Of a stretch of DNA of 64,000 bases, positions 28,101-41,400 are shown one piece after another. This DNA is from Microglena sp. YARC (Eukaryota; Chlorophyta; Chlorophyceae; Chlamydomonadales; Chlamydomonadaceae): NCBI GenBank assembly GCA_022414725.1, contig CM039466.1, positions 13,788,158 to 13,852,157 on the forward strand, in the 5' to 3' direction. Position numbers and translations under genes: made by a program. The stretch's first letter is position 1. Every line of letters begins with the position of its first letter. The notes under the pieces are model-generated. The model worked only from the letters and a program-made list of their open reading frames with translations. It did not search any database and was not told the origin of the DNA.

Positions 28101-28599
28101 TTCCTGTTTGTTGAGCTAGGAGACCTTGTACTTGTACTTAAACTTGGTTACATGGCTCTAGCCTGTTAGGCCTTGCTGTCTTTGGCATTAAGACTTCATC
28201 ATTAACCCTCCCCACCTCAATCTTCAGATTGTTGACTGGCACCCAGACTTTAGGCTGTAAATAACCCCCAAGCTCAAAAAACCCTTTTTACGCCCCCCCC
28301 CCCCCACACACACACACACCCACACCCCACCCACACACTATCCAGCTCACCCCCCTCACCCCCAACCCCCCTCCCCACCCCAATCTTCAGATTGTTGACT
28401 GGCACCCAGACTTTAGGCTGTCAATAACCCAAGCTCAAAAAACCCTTTACGCCCCACACCCACACCCACACCCACACCCACACACTATCCAGCTCACCCC
28501 CCTCACCCCCAACCCCCTCCCCACCAGATTGTTGACTGGCACCAGACTTTAGGCTGTATATTACCACCAAGCTCCAAAAAACCCTGTACGCCCCCCCCC

Positions 28600-28645
<46 letters not shown>

Positions 28646-28935
28646 AGCTCACCCTCCCCACCCCAAACCCCCCTCCCCACCAGATTGTTGACTGGCACCC
28701 AGACTTTAGACTGTACATGACCACCAAGCTCCGAAACCCCCACTATGCACCGGAGACCTGCACGCGGGTGTGCTTGCTCAACTTCTGCATCACACCCACT
28801 GGCTTGGACGACCAGTTGCTGGGTGTAGTGGTGGCCAAGGAGAGGCCTGACTTGGAGGAGGAGAAGAACAGGCTGATTATTTTGGTGAGAAGTAGTGCAT
28901 GTGTGTGTGTATGAATTTGTGAGTGTGTGTGAGTT

Positions 28936-28966
<31 letters not shown>

Positions 28967-29110
28967 GTGTATCTGTTTGTGTGTTTGTGTGTGTGTGCGT
29001 TTGTGGTCTGCCTTGGAGGAGGAGAAGAACAGGCTGATCATTTCGGTGGGAAGGTGTATAAAGGAGTGCATGTGTGTGTATTTGTGAGTGTGTGTGAGTT
29101 TGTATGTGTG

Positions 29111-29158
<48 letters not shown>

Positions 29159-31115
29159 TGTGTGTGTGTGTGGTCAGACTTGGAGGAGGAGAAGAACAGG
29201 CTGATCATTTCGGTGGGAAGGTGTATAAGGGCGTGCATGTGTGAGTGTGTGTGAGTTTGTATGTGTGTGGGTGTGCGTGTGTGTGTGTGTGTGTGGTCAG
29301 ACTTGGTGGAGGAGAAGAACAGGCTGGTCATTTCGGTGAGAAGGTGTATAAATAAGAAATTAATAACACACCTTATGCGAGGCGTGAGGTTGAGGGGGCC
29401 AGCCCGTTGCTCTCACTGGGGCCAACCACCAATAGGGGGGGGGGCTATCATCCCCCTGGAGGATGGGTCTGGGCCTGTTCCATGAGAGAAGGTGTATTGT
29501 ACATGTATATATGTGTATATATCTATGTGACTCTGAGAGATGTCTAGGTGTATCCCAACACCTACCCACACCCGCCCATCCACACCCATCCACCCACAAT
29601 CACACCCACCCACATCCACACCCACACCCATCCACCCACACCCACACCCACCCACACTCATCCACCTACCCTCCTGCACCCACCCGCCTTCTTCAGGGCG
29701 CCGCAAACACACGCAAGCTGAAGGAAATTGAGGACCAAATTCTCCATATCCTCTCTTCCAGTGAGGGAAATATCCTAGACGATGGAGCGGCTGTGGAGGT
29801 GCTTCAGTCCTCCAAGAAACTGAGTGACGACATCGCAGCTAAGCAGCAGGTAAATAAATAAATAAATGAATACACAATTAAATATCCTAGACAACGGAGC
29901 GGCTGTGGAGATGCTGCAGTCCTCCAAGAAGCTCAGTGACGACATCGCAGCCAAGCAGCAGGTATGTTCAGTATTTAGGGTTGCTTGGATGGATGGATGC
30001 AGGCAGACAGGCAGGCAGGCAGGTATGTAGGTATGTTGTTAAAGTCCAGGGGTAGGCAAAATAGGCAAAAGAGACTTGACCCAGCCATGATATCAGGAGG
30101 TGCCGCAGTCCTCCAAGAAGCGAAGTGACGACATCGCAGCAAAGCAGCAGGTTAAAAAAATGAATACATAAATATATATCCTAGGCAACGGAGCGGCTGT
30201 GGAGGTGCTTCAGTCCTCAAAGAAGCTGAGTGACGAAATCGCATCCAAGCAACAGGTATGTTCAGGTTACGGGTTGCTTGGATGGATGGATAGATGGATG
30301 GATGGATGGTTGGATGCACGCAGACACGCAGGCAGGTAGGTAGGTAAATTGTTACAGACCAGGGGTAGGCCAAGTAGGCAAAAGAGACTTGACCCAACCA
30401 TGATATTAGGAGGTGCTTCAGTCCTCCAAGAAGCTCAGTGACAACATTGCAGCCAAGCAGCAGGTATGTTCAGGGTTTAGGGTTGCTTGGATGGATGAAT
30501 GGATGCAGGCAGGCAGGTATGTAGGTATGTGGTTATATCCAGGGGTAGGCCAAATAGGCAAAAGAGACTTAACCCAACCATGATATCAGGAGTTGCTTCA
30601 GTCCTCCAAGAAGCTCAGTGACAATATGGCAGCCAAGCAGCATGTAAATAAATGAATACATACATATTTTGGATGATGGAGCGGCTGTGGAGGTGCTCCA
30701 GTCCTCCAATAAGCTGAGTGACAACATCGCAGCCAAGCAGCAGGTATGTTCAGGGTTTAGGGTTGCTTAGATGGATGGATGGATGGACGCAGGCAGGCAG
30801 GCAGGCAGGCAGGAAGGCACCCAGGCAGGTAGGTAGGTAGGTAGGTAGGTAGGTAGGCAGGTAGGTAGGTAGGTAGGTTGTTACAGTGCAGGATAGGCCA
30901 AATAGGCAAAAGAGACTTGACCCAACCATGATTTCAGGAGGTGCTTCAGTGCTCCAAGAAGCTAAGTGACGAGATTGCCGCCAAGCAGCAGGTAAATAAA
31001 TGAATAAATATATAGTGTGCCTTATCATGAGGCGTGAAGGTTGAGGGGGCTAGCCCGTTTTGCTTGCACTGGGGGCTAACCACCAATGGGGTGGGTGGTG
31101 GTGTGTGTGGTGTGT

Positions 31116-31158
<43 letters not shown>

Positions 31159-32187
31159 CTATAATCCCTCTGGTGTTGCAGGTATGAATAAATAAATATA
31201 ACGCCTTATTACGAGGCGTGAGGTTGAGGGGGCCAGCCCGTTGGCTCGCACTGAGGCCAAGCACCGAAAGTAGCAGGAAGGCATGTATGCTACCTAGTGA
31301 GCCGGCACTCAAAACCCACACCCACATTTCACCCACCCAACGCACACACAACACCAACACACTCTAGGAGACGGAGAAGGCCTCTCACCCTCCCTCCCCC
31401 TCCCTCCCTCCCTCCCTCTCACCCTCCCTCCCTCCCTCTCGCCCTCCCTCCCTCCTCCCTCTCACCCTCCCTCCCTCCCTCCTCCCTCCCTCCCTCCTCC
31501 CTCCCTCCTCCCTCCTCTCCCTCTCTCCTCCCTCTCACCCCCCCACCCCTCCCTCCCTCTCCACCCTCCCACCCTCCTTTCTCCCTCCCTTCCTTCCTCC
31601 CACCCTCCCTCCCTCCCACCCTCCCACCCTCCACCCTCCCACCCTCCCTCCCTCCCTCCTTCCTCTCTCCCTCTCACCCCCCACCCCTCCCTCCCTCCTC
31701 CCTCTCCCTCCCTCCCCCCTCCCTTTCTCCCTCCCTCCCTCCCTCCCTCCCTCCCTCCCTCCCTCCCTCCTCTCACCCTCCCCCCCTCCCTTTCTCCCTC
31801 CCTCCCTCTCACCCTCCCTCCCTCCCTCCTCCCTCCCTCCCTCCCTCCCTCCCTCCCTCCATTTCACCCTCCCTCCCTCCCTCTCACCCTCCCTCCCTCC
31901 ATTTCACCCTCCCTCGCAACCCCCAGGAGGCAGAGAAGACCGAAGCTGCCATCGACAAGGCACGCATTGGCTACCACCCCATTGCCAAGCATGCCAGCGT
32001 GCTCTTTTTCTGCGTGGCTGAGCTGGCAAACATCGACCCGATGTACCAGTACAGCCTGGCGTACTTCATGTCACTGTTTGTGAGGTCTATTCAGGACAGT
32101 GCGCACCACCCGCAAGTTCCCAAGAGGCTCGACATATTGAAGGAGCACTTCACCTTCTTCCTTTACACGAAGTGAGAGAGGGGGTGG

Positions 32188-32273
<86 letters not shown>

Positions 32274-32340
32274 TAGAGAGAGTTTCAAAAGGAACTCGTC
32301 ACCTTCTTCCTTAACACGAAGTTAGAGGGGAGAGAGAGAG

Positions 32341-32406
<66 letters not shown>

Positions 32407-34077
32407 AGAGGGAGAGGCTGAGGGGAGAGAGGGAGGGAGAGAGACCCACCACCCACCTCTCATAACCCAGCACCCACCACCTACCGCCCACCTCCCAGTA
32501 ACCACCACCTACCACACACCACCTACCACACACTATGACACTACCCACCACTTACCACCCACCACCTACCACACACTACCCACCACCCACCACCCATAAC
32601 CCACCACCCACCTCCCATACTCCACCGCCCACCACCTACCACCCACCACCCATAACCCACCGCCCACCACCTACCACTATCCAGCGTGTGCCGGTCCCTG
32701 TTTGAAAAGGATAAGCTGCTGTTTGCATTCTCCCTGGCGACCAACATAGAGATTGCAGAGGGAAGGATGGAAGCCTCCCAGCTGAGGTTCTTGGTGACAG
32801 GGGCTCTGTCCATGGACTTCCCACACCAGAACCCCTCACCTGATTGGATTTCAGAGCAAAGCTGGGCTCACATTTGCGAGCTGAGTGGCCTGGCTGACGC
32901 CTTCAATGGCCTGCGCGATAGTTTGGAGGTGAGATTGGATAGAGTGGGGTTTGGTTATTGAATGCTTTTTATTTCTATCCCTTCCTTCCATGGTTGGGCA
33001 AGTTCCTTCAGCCCATTTGGTTGCTGTAGGGCAGACATGTGCGAGCTGAGTGGCCTGGCTGAGGCCTTCAATGGCCTGCGCGATAGTTTGGAGGTGAGAT
33101 TGGATAGAGTGGAGTTTGGTTCATGAATGCTTTTTATTTCTAGCCCTTCCTTCTATGGTTGGGCAAGTTCCTTCAGCCCATTTGGTTGCTGTAGGGCAGA
33201 CATGTACGAGCTGAGTGGCCTGGCTGAGGCCTTCAATGGCCTGCGCGATAGTTTGGAGGTGAGATTGGATAGAGTGGAGTTTGGTTATTGAATGCTTTTT
33301 ATTTCCAGCCCTTCCTTCCATGGTTGGGCAAGTTCCTTCAGCCCATTTGGTTGCTGTAGGGCAGACATGTGCGAGCTGAGTGGCCTGGCTGAGGCCTTCA
33401 ATGGCCTGCGCGATAGTTTGGAGGTGAGATTGGATAGAGTGGAGTTTGGTTCATGAATGCTTTTTATTTCTAGCCCTTCCTTCTATGGTTGGGCAAGTTC
33501 CTTCAGCCCATTTGATTGCTGTAGGGCAGACATGTGCGAGCTGAGTGGCCTGGCTGAGGCCTTCAATGGCCTGCGCGATAGTTTGGAGGTGAGATTGGAT
33601 AGAGTGGAGTTTGGTTCATGAATGCTTTTTATTTCTAGCCCTTCCTTCTATGGTTGGGCAAGTTCCTTCAGCCCATTTGGTTGCTGTAGGGCAGACATGT
33701 ACGAGCTGAGTGGCCTGGCTGAGGCCTTCAATGGCCTGCGCGATAGTTTGGAGGTGAGATTGGATAGAGTGGGGTTTGGTTATTGAATGCTTTTTATTTC
33801 TATCCCTTCCTTCCATGGTTAGGCAAGTTCCTTCAGCCCATTTGGTTGCTGTAGGAAACATTTGCAAGCTGAGTGGCCTGGCTGAGGCCTCCAATGGCCT
33901 GCGCGATAGTTTGGAGGTGAGATTGGATAGAGTGGGGTTCAATTCATGAACCCCATTCTTTGAATGGTGCTTTTTTATTTCTAGCCCTTCCTGCCATGGT
34001 TGGGCAAGTCCCTTTAGCCAGTTAGGCCTACCCCTGGACTGTAACAAACGTACATACAGACATACGTACAACCAGAA

Positions 34078-34126
<49 letters not shown>

Positions 34127-36832
34127 GTGTGGAGGTTGCTGTAGGGCACACATTTGTGAGCTGAATAGCCTGGCTGAGACCGTCAATGGCATGCACGATA
34201 GTTTGGAGGTGACATTGGATGGTGTAGAGGTTGCTGTAATGCACATATTTGTGAGCCGAATAACCTGGCTGAGGTCTTTAACAGCCTGTGCGATAGTTAA
34301 GTGGGGAAAGTTCCTACAGTGACTGTGTTCAATGTTTCTTTTATGGGATACCCTCTCTCCCACCCACCCACCTTCCCACCCACCCTCCCTCCCTCCCTCC
34401 CTCCTCCCTCCCTCCAACACAACACAACACAACACAGCACAGCACAGCACAACTCAACCCAACTCAACCCAACCAACCCAACCCAACCCAACCCAACCCA
34501 ACCCAACCCAACCCAAGCCAAGCCAAGCCAAGCCAACCCAACCCAACCCAACCTCCCTCCTACCCTCCCACCCTCCTACCCTCCACCCTCCTCCCTCCCT
34601 CCCTCCCTCCCACCCCCCTCCCTCCCACCCTCCCTCCCTCCCTCCCTCCCTCCCAGGTGTTGAATAGCGACTGGAAAGCGGTGTGTGACCACCCCTCTCC
34701 ACATGAAATGCCGATGCCCGGTGGCTTTGCCGAAAAGCTGGACACCTTCCAAAAGCTGCTCGTCCTCCGCTCCCTCACGCCGGACAAGCTGGTCCCCGCT
34801 GTACAAGCCTATGTGATGACGGGCATGGGCAAGCGCTATGTGGAGCCCCAGGTATATGCTGGACAGTGTTTGGACAGCCTGGACAGTGGTGGTTGAGGGG
34901 GGGGGGGGGGGGGGGAGGGGAGGGGAGGGGGGCAGTCTGGTTAATACCTTACTATTCCTTTAAGTGACTTATGGTGATGACGGGCATGGGCAAGCGCTAC
35001 GTGGAGCCCCAGGTATTTGACGGAACTAGTTTTTTGTTAGAGAAGCTTGAGTAAAATTTAATTAGAATGGACATCTTCCAAAAGCTGTCCTCCGCTCCCT
35101 TACACCCGACAAGCTGGTCCCAGCTGTGCAAGCCTATGTCATGACTGGCATGGGCAAGCGCTACGAGGAGCCCCAGGTATTTGACGAGACTAGTTTCTGT
35201 TAGAGAAGCTTGAATAAAAGCTAATTAGAATGGGCTCCAACTTATAGGTTGGATTTTTGTTGTTGGGTCATGGGTGGTCGGCCTTAAGGCGCAGACTGAT
35301 AGGTCGACATCTTGATTTTGACGATCTGGCATTTTTGTGATAATGGTGATTTTGCACACAAAAAAATTGTGTGAAGCTTGTACCAGTTGCCGCCATGATT
35401 AGACGGTCCAACGTCACCTGTCCTATCAGTCTCTACCCGTCAGTCAGTCAAAGACCTATCATGTGGCAACATAACGATACTGGCCGGGATCGCCGGCTTG
35501 TCTTGCCCATAGCCTTGAATTCATAACCTTGGGACGCCCTACCACGTCACCCTTGATATCATGACATTCTCGTAAGGTTGTCGATTAAAGCCTCTTTCAG
35601 TGATTTACAATGGTCTAGTGGTAGACCAGATCGCTAAAGAATGAAGAGTCGGGGGTTCGACTCCCCCTTGGCGTTGCAGGCTGTCGTCAACCGCGATGGT
35701 AGCTTGTCCAGTTGAGATAGGAGACCGCTCCCCACCCGCGTACGACGGGCTCCCTTAACACCACACCCCACCAGGCGTTATCATTACCTTTTTTGTGGAT
35801 TAAGACTTGCTATTGAAGCTTCCTATCTAGGGAGGGAGGGCAGCGCGTAGCTGAGGTTCCTGTGTGGGTGTGGGGTGGGGTGGGTGGTGGGTGGGTGGGT
35901 GGGTGGGGGGTGGGGGGGGGGGTAAATAAAAGCTTCTTCCCTGGCAGTCGCGCGCACACACACACCTCCCCCACCCACCCTCCTAAGAGTTCAAGCTAGG
36001 TGCCATCTTCGCCGACTCCGCTCCATCAGTGCCGCTCATCTTCTCCATCAGTGCGCTCATCTTCGTGGGTGTGTGTGGTGGGGGGGATAAATAAAAGCTT
36101 CTTCCCTGGCAATCACACACACACACCTCCCCCCCACCCTCCCAGGAGTTCAAGCTAGGTGCCATCTTCGCCGACTCCGCTCCATCAGTGCCGCTCATCT
36201 TCGTCCTTTCCGCGGGCTCCGACCCCATGGCCAACCTGTTGTCCTTCGCTGACGAGAAGGGCAGGGCGGTTGAAACCGTGTCCCTGGGTCAAGGCCAGGG
36301 CCCCATTGCCGAGCAGTGGATCACGAAGGCGATCGAGAAGGGCTTCTGGGTGGTGTTGCAAAACTGCCACTTGGCCAAGAGCTTCCTCCCACGCCTGGAA
36401 GTCATCTGCGAGAAGGTCCTTTCGGAACCCACCGTAAGCGCGGAGTTCAGACTCTGGCTTACTAGCTACCCGTCCGACATCTTCCCCCAGTCCATACTCG
36501 AGAACGGACTGAAAATCACAAACGAACCCCCGAAAGGCCTGCGCGCGGGCTTGGAACGCATTTTCAAGTCAGAGCCCCTCAGCGACCCCGCCTTCTTCAA
36601 CGGCTGCAGGAACGAGTTCGCATTCAGGTGGGGATGCCTATTCGGCGAAACTAGTCGCTGCTTTTTGTAATCATTCGACTCTCTCCCATCTCCTCTTACT
36701 GTCGATTTCTCTTTTCAAAACATCTAACTCGGATCCCTAGATCCCTAGTACGCACTGCCAGGGAAGAAGCTTTTATTTACTCCCCCCCCCCCCCCCACCC
36801 CCACCCCACCCCCACCACCACCACCACCACCA

Positions 36833-36869
<37 letters not shown>

Positions 36870-38409
36870 TAAACACAAACACACACAAGAACCTGACCTA
36901 CGCGCTGACATTCTTCCCCTTCCCACACACGCCTACACACACATGAACCTGACCTACACGCTGACCTTCTTCCCTCCCCCCCACACACCTGCACACACAC
37001 ACAGGAACCTCACCTACGCGTTGACCTTCTTCCACTGCGTGGTGGTCGGCCGCCGACAGTACGGTCCTGTGGGGTGGAACATCCCCTACACCTTCAACGA
37101 GAATGACCTCCGCATCTCACTAAGGCAGCTGCGCATGTTCCTGGACCAGTACGACGATGTACCGCTCGCCATGCTGGCTTACACCGCCGGTGAATGCAAC
37201 TACGGCGGCAAGGTGACTGATGGGAAGGACAGACGAACACTGAGCACCCTGCTGGACTTGTTCTACAATGAATATGTGGTGGTTGGAGAGTGTAACCTCA
37301 CCCCCTCAGGCAAGTATGATACACTTACATATGATTAGGGTTAGGTCTAATGCGATATCGTCGGTACCGGTACATATGTGGCACAATGTATTGTACGATA
37401 TCATGCGATGTATGTATATGAAATATACGGAAGGACAGATGCACACTGAGCACCCTGCTGGACTTGTTCTACAATGAATATGTGGTGGTTGGACAGTGTA
37501 ACCTCACCCCCTCAGGCAAGGGACTCTTACATATGATTAGGGTTAGGTCTAATGTGATATCGTAGGTACTGGTACTCATGTGGCACAATTTATTGTACGA
37601 TATCATGCGATGTATGTATATGGAAGGACAGACGCACACTGACCACGCTGCTGGACTTGTTCTACAATGAGTATGTGGTGGTTGGAGAGTGTAACCTCGC
37701 CCCATCAGGCAAGTGACACTTACGTATGATTAGGGTTAGGGTCTCTTGTCATGTCGTAGGTTCGTATGTGGCATCTTCACCCACCCACCCACCCACCCAG
37801 CCCACCCCAGCCCACCCCACCCCCTAACCCTGCAGGCAAGTATGTGGCATCTTCACCCACCCACCCACCCACCCCACCCCACCCCACCCCCTAACCCTGC
37901 AGGCAAGTATGTGGTCCCTGCACCCGGAGATTACAAAAGCTACCTTGACTACATGGCCACCCTGCCCCTGGTCGAGGAGCCCGAGGTGTTCGGCATGCAC
38001 TCTAACGCAAACATCTCCAGGGATCTGCAAGACACAAAGATGCTGCTAGATTCTTTGTTGCTGACCTTGAAACAGGTAGTTCCCGTGGTTTTTGAACTGC
38101 TAACTTTATAACTGATGCTAAATTATGCTAATAGTAATGCTGATAGTAATTGTGCAAAATGATGTACCTTGGTGTTCGGCATGCACTCCAACGCAAACAT
38201 CTCAAGAGATCTGCAAGACACAAAGATGCTGCTAGCTTCCTTGTTGCTGACTTTGAAACTGGTAGGTCCCATGGTTTTCTTTGCAGCGCTTATTTTTCTG
38301 CAGACAAATGAACAGCCTAGCTGCTCGCTTGATAGGCTCCACAACATGCACTCTCCTTATATACTCCAGACTGAATCCTCTCCCGATGGAGGTAGCAGAT
38401 AACAGACAA

Positions 38410-38466
<57 letters not shown>

Positions 38467-41400
38467 CAGACAGACTCCGAGGTTTGTGAACCACAATATT
38501 GTAGATAAATGTACAAAAGAGCGCATGATATTGTATATACATGTACCATACGCTTTATCGTGCAATAAGCTTGGAGCCAGGACGATATTAACTACCTTAT
38601 GCCCTCTACGCCACGGACACTGTCATCCCCCACCACACACCACCACCATACACCAACGCCATACACCACATCACCACCACTATCACCACACCACCACCAC
38701 CACCTTGATATTAACAACCTGATGCCTCGTGTCTTCTGCAGGCTGGCTCATCTTCCAGTGGCGGTGGGAGACCTGAGGACTCACTCTACGCCATGCCCAC
38801 CGCCATCCCACACCACAAACCACCACCACCACTCCACCACCATTCTCAACACACCACCGCCATACGTACTACCTGATGCCTCGTGTCTCCCGCAGGCTAG
38901 CTCCTCTTTCAGTGGCAGTGGGAGACCTGAGGACTCACTCTACGCCACGCCTACCGCCATCCCACACCACTCACCACCACCACCACCACCACCATATAAG
39001 TACCTGTCCCCCCGTGTCTTTTGCAGGCTGGCTACTCCTCCTGTGGCGGGGAGAGCCCTGAGGACACATTCTAAGCCATAGCCACTGGCATCCCACACCA
39101 CACACCACCACCTCCACTCTCATCACAACACACACCACCACTACCACTCTCACCACACCACCGCCACCATACCAACTAACCAACCAACCATCTCCCGCAG
39201 GCTGGCTCCTCTTCCAGTGGCGGTGAGAGTCCCGAGGACATCCTCTACGCCACGGCCACTGCCATCCCACACCACCACTCTCACCACTCTCACCACACCA
39301 CCACCATACCAACTACCTGATGCCTTGTGTCTCCTGCAAGCTGCCTCCTCTTTCAGTGGCGGTGGGAGACCTGAGGACACACTCTACGCCACGGCCAACC
39401 AACCAACCAACCAACCAACCAACCAACCAACCAACCAACCACTGACCGACCGACCGACCAACCAACCAACCATCTTCTTCAGGCTGGCTCCTCTTCCAGT
39501 GGCGGTGAGAGTCCTGAGGACACACTCTACGCCACGGCCACCGGTATCCTAGAGAAGATCCCCCCTAACTTCGACCTTGAGACGGCGTCCATCAAATACC
39601 CGGTCACCTACTTGGACTCCAAGAACACCGTCCTGGTCCAGGTAGGTCATCCCACTGCCATCACACACCACACGCCACACACCGCACACCACACACCACC
39701 ACTCTCACCACACAAGCACCTCCACTATCACCACACCACCACCACCACCACCACCACCACCACCACCACCACCACCACCACCACCACCACCACCACCACC
39801 ATATTGACTACCCGTCACCTACCTGGACTCCAAGAACACTGTCCTTGTCCAGGTGGGTCATTCCTTCTAATAGTCCAGGGGGTATGGTAGAGCTCGTTGA
39901 AACGATGGAGGTACGGGGTTCAAATCCCTACGAGTACACTTTAGTGTTCGCAGTCGCTGTCAACCGCCATGGTATATTTCATTCCAATGCTTTGGTAGCC
40001 ATGGTACATTTTTTCCAGGTGGGTCATTCCTAGGCTTCGGAGTTTAGGGCTAACATTGGACCAAATTAGCCCTAATAGGGCTATTAGCACAATTAGCCCT
40101 AATAGTGCACAACTAATTTAACCAAACTTAGCCAAACTCAGCCTGTGTGTCATTCCTGGGCTTCGTGGTTTAGGGCTAACATTGGACCAAATTAGCCCTA
40201 ATAGGGCTATCAGCTAGATTGGCCCTAATTGGGCTATTAGCCAAACTTAGCCAAACCTAGCCTTGTCCAGGTGGTTCATTCCTTCTAATAGATTTGTCCT
40301 GGTAAAGTACCATGGCTCAATGGTTGAGCTCCTTGAACGAAGAAGGTGCTGGCTTCGAATCCCTACGGGTGCACTTCAGTGTTTTCGGTCGCTGTCAACC
40401 GCCATGGTAGCTTTGTCCAGGTAAAGTAGCAGCCCGTTCCCTACCGCTGAAGACAAGGCTACCTTAATTCCACCCCCCACCAGGCGCTATCTTCACTTTT
40501 TTGGCGGAGCCCCCTCTTCAACCCAACCCAGCCCAACCCAAACCCCTCTCCCCCTTTATCCCCCCCCCCCACACACACACACACCACCACCACCACCAAC
40601 TCCAACACAAACACAAACACAAACATACCCCCCATCACCACCACCACCACCAACAACTCCAACACAAACACAAACACAAACATACCCCCCATCACCACCA
40701 CCAACAACAACAACTCCAACACAAACACAAACACAAACATACCCCCCATCACCACCACCACCACCAACAACTCCAACACAAACACAAACACAAACATACC
40801 CCCCATCACCACCACCACCACCACCAACTCCAACACAAACACAAACATACCCCCCATCACCACCATTACCACCACCAACTCCAACACAAACACAAACACA
40901 AACATACCCCCCATCACCACCACCACCAACTCCAACACAAACACAAACACAAACATACCCTCCATCACCACCACCACCACCACCAACTCCAACACAAACA
41001 CAAACACAAACATACCCCCCATCACCACCAACACCACCACCAACTCCAACACAACCAGAAACATACCCCCCATCACCACCACCACCAACTCCAACTCCAA
41101 CACAAACACAAACACAAACATACCCCCCATCACCACCACCACCACCACTTACTCCAACACAAACACAAACACAAACACAAACACAAACCTACCCCCCATC
41201 ACCACCACCACCAACAACAACTCCAACACAAACACAAACATACCCCCCATCACCACCACCACCAACACAAACACAAACACAAACACAAACACAAACATAC
41301 CCCCCATCACCACCACCACCACCACCACCAACTCCAACACAAACACAAACATACCCCCCATCACCACCACCACCACCACCGAACTCCCCTGATACGCATA

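Noticed and set aside
31297..31926. Pro/Ser-rich N-terminal extension of exon 18
   Set aside because: (CCCTCC)n polypyrimidine tract before the acceptor; the family alignment starts at EAEKTE after CCCCAG.
35604..35690. Functional tRNA gene
   Set aside because: Box A, box B, D arm and T arm are good, but the acceptor and anticodon stems do not pair and related copies occur elsewhere; it is the head of a SINE.
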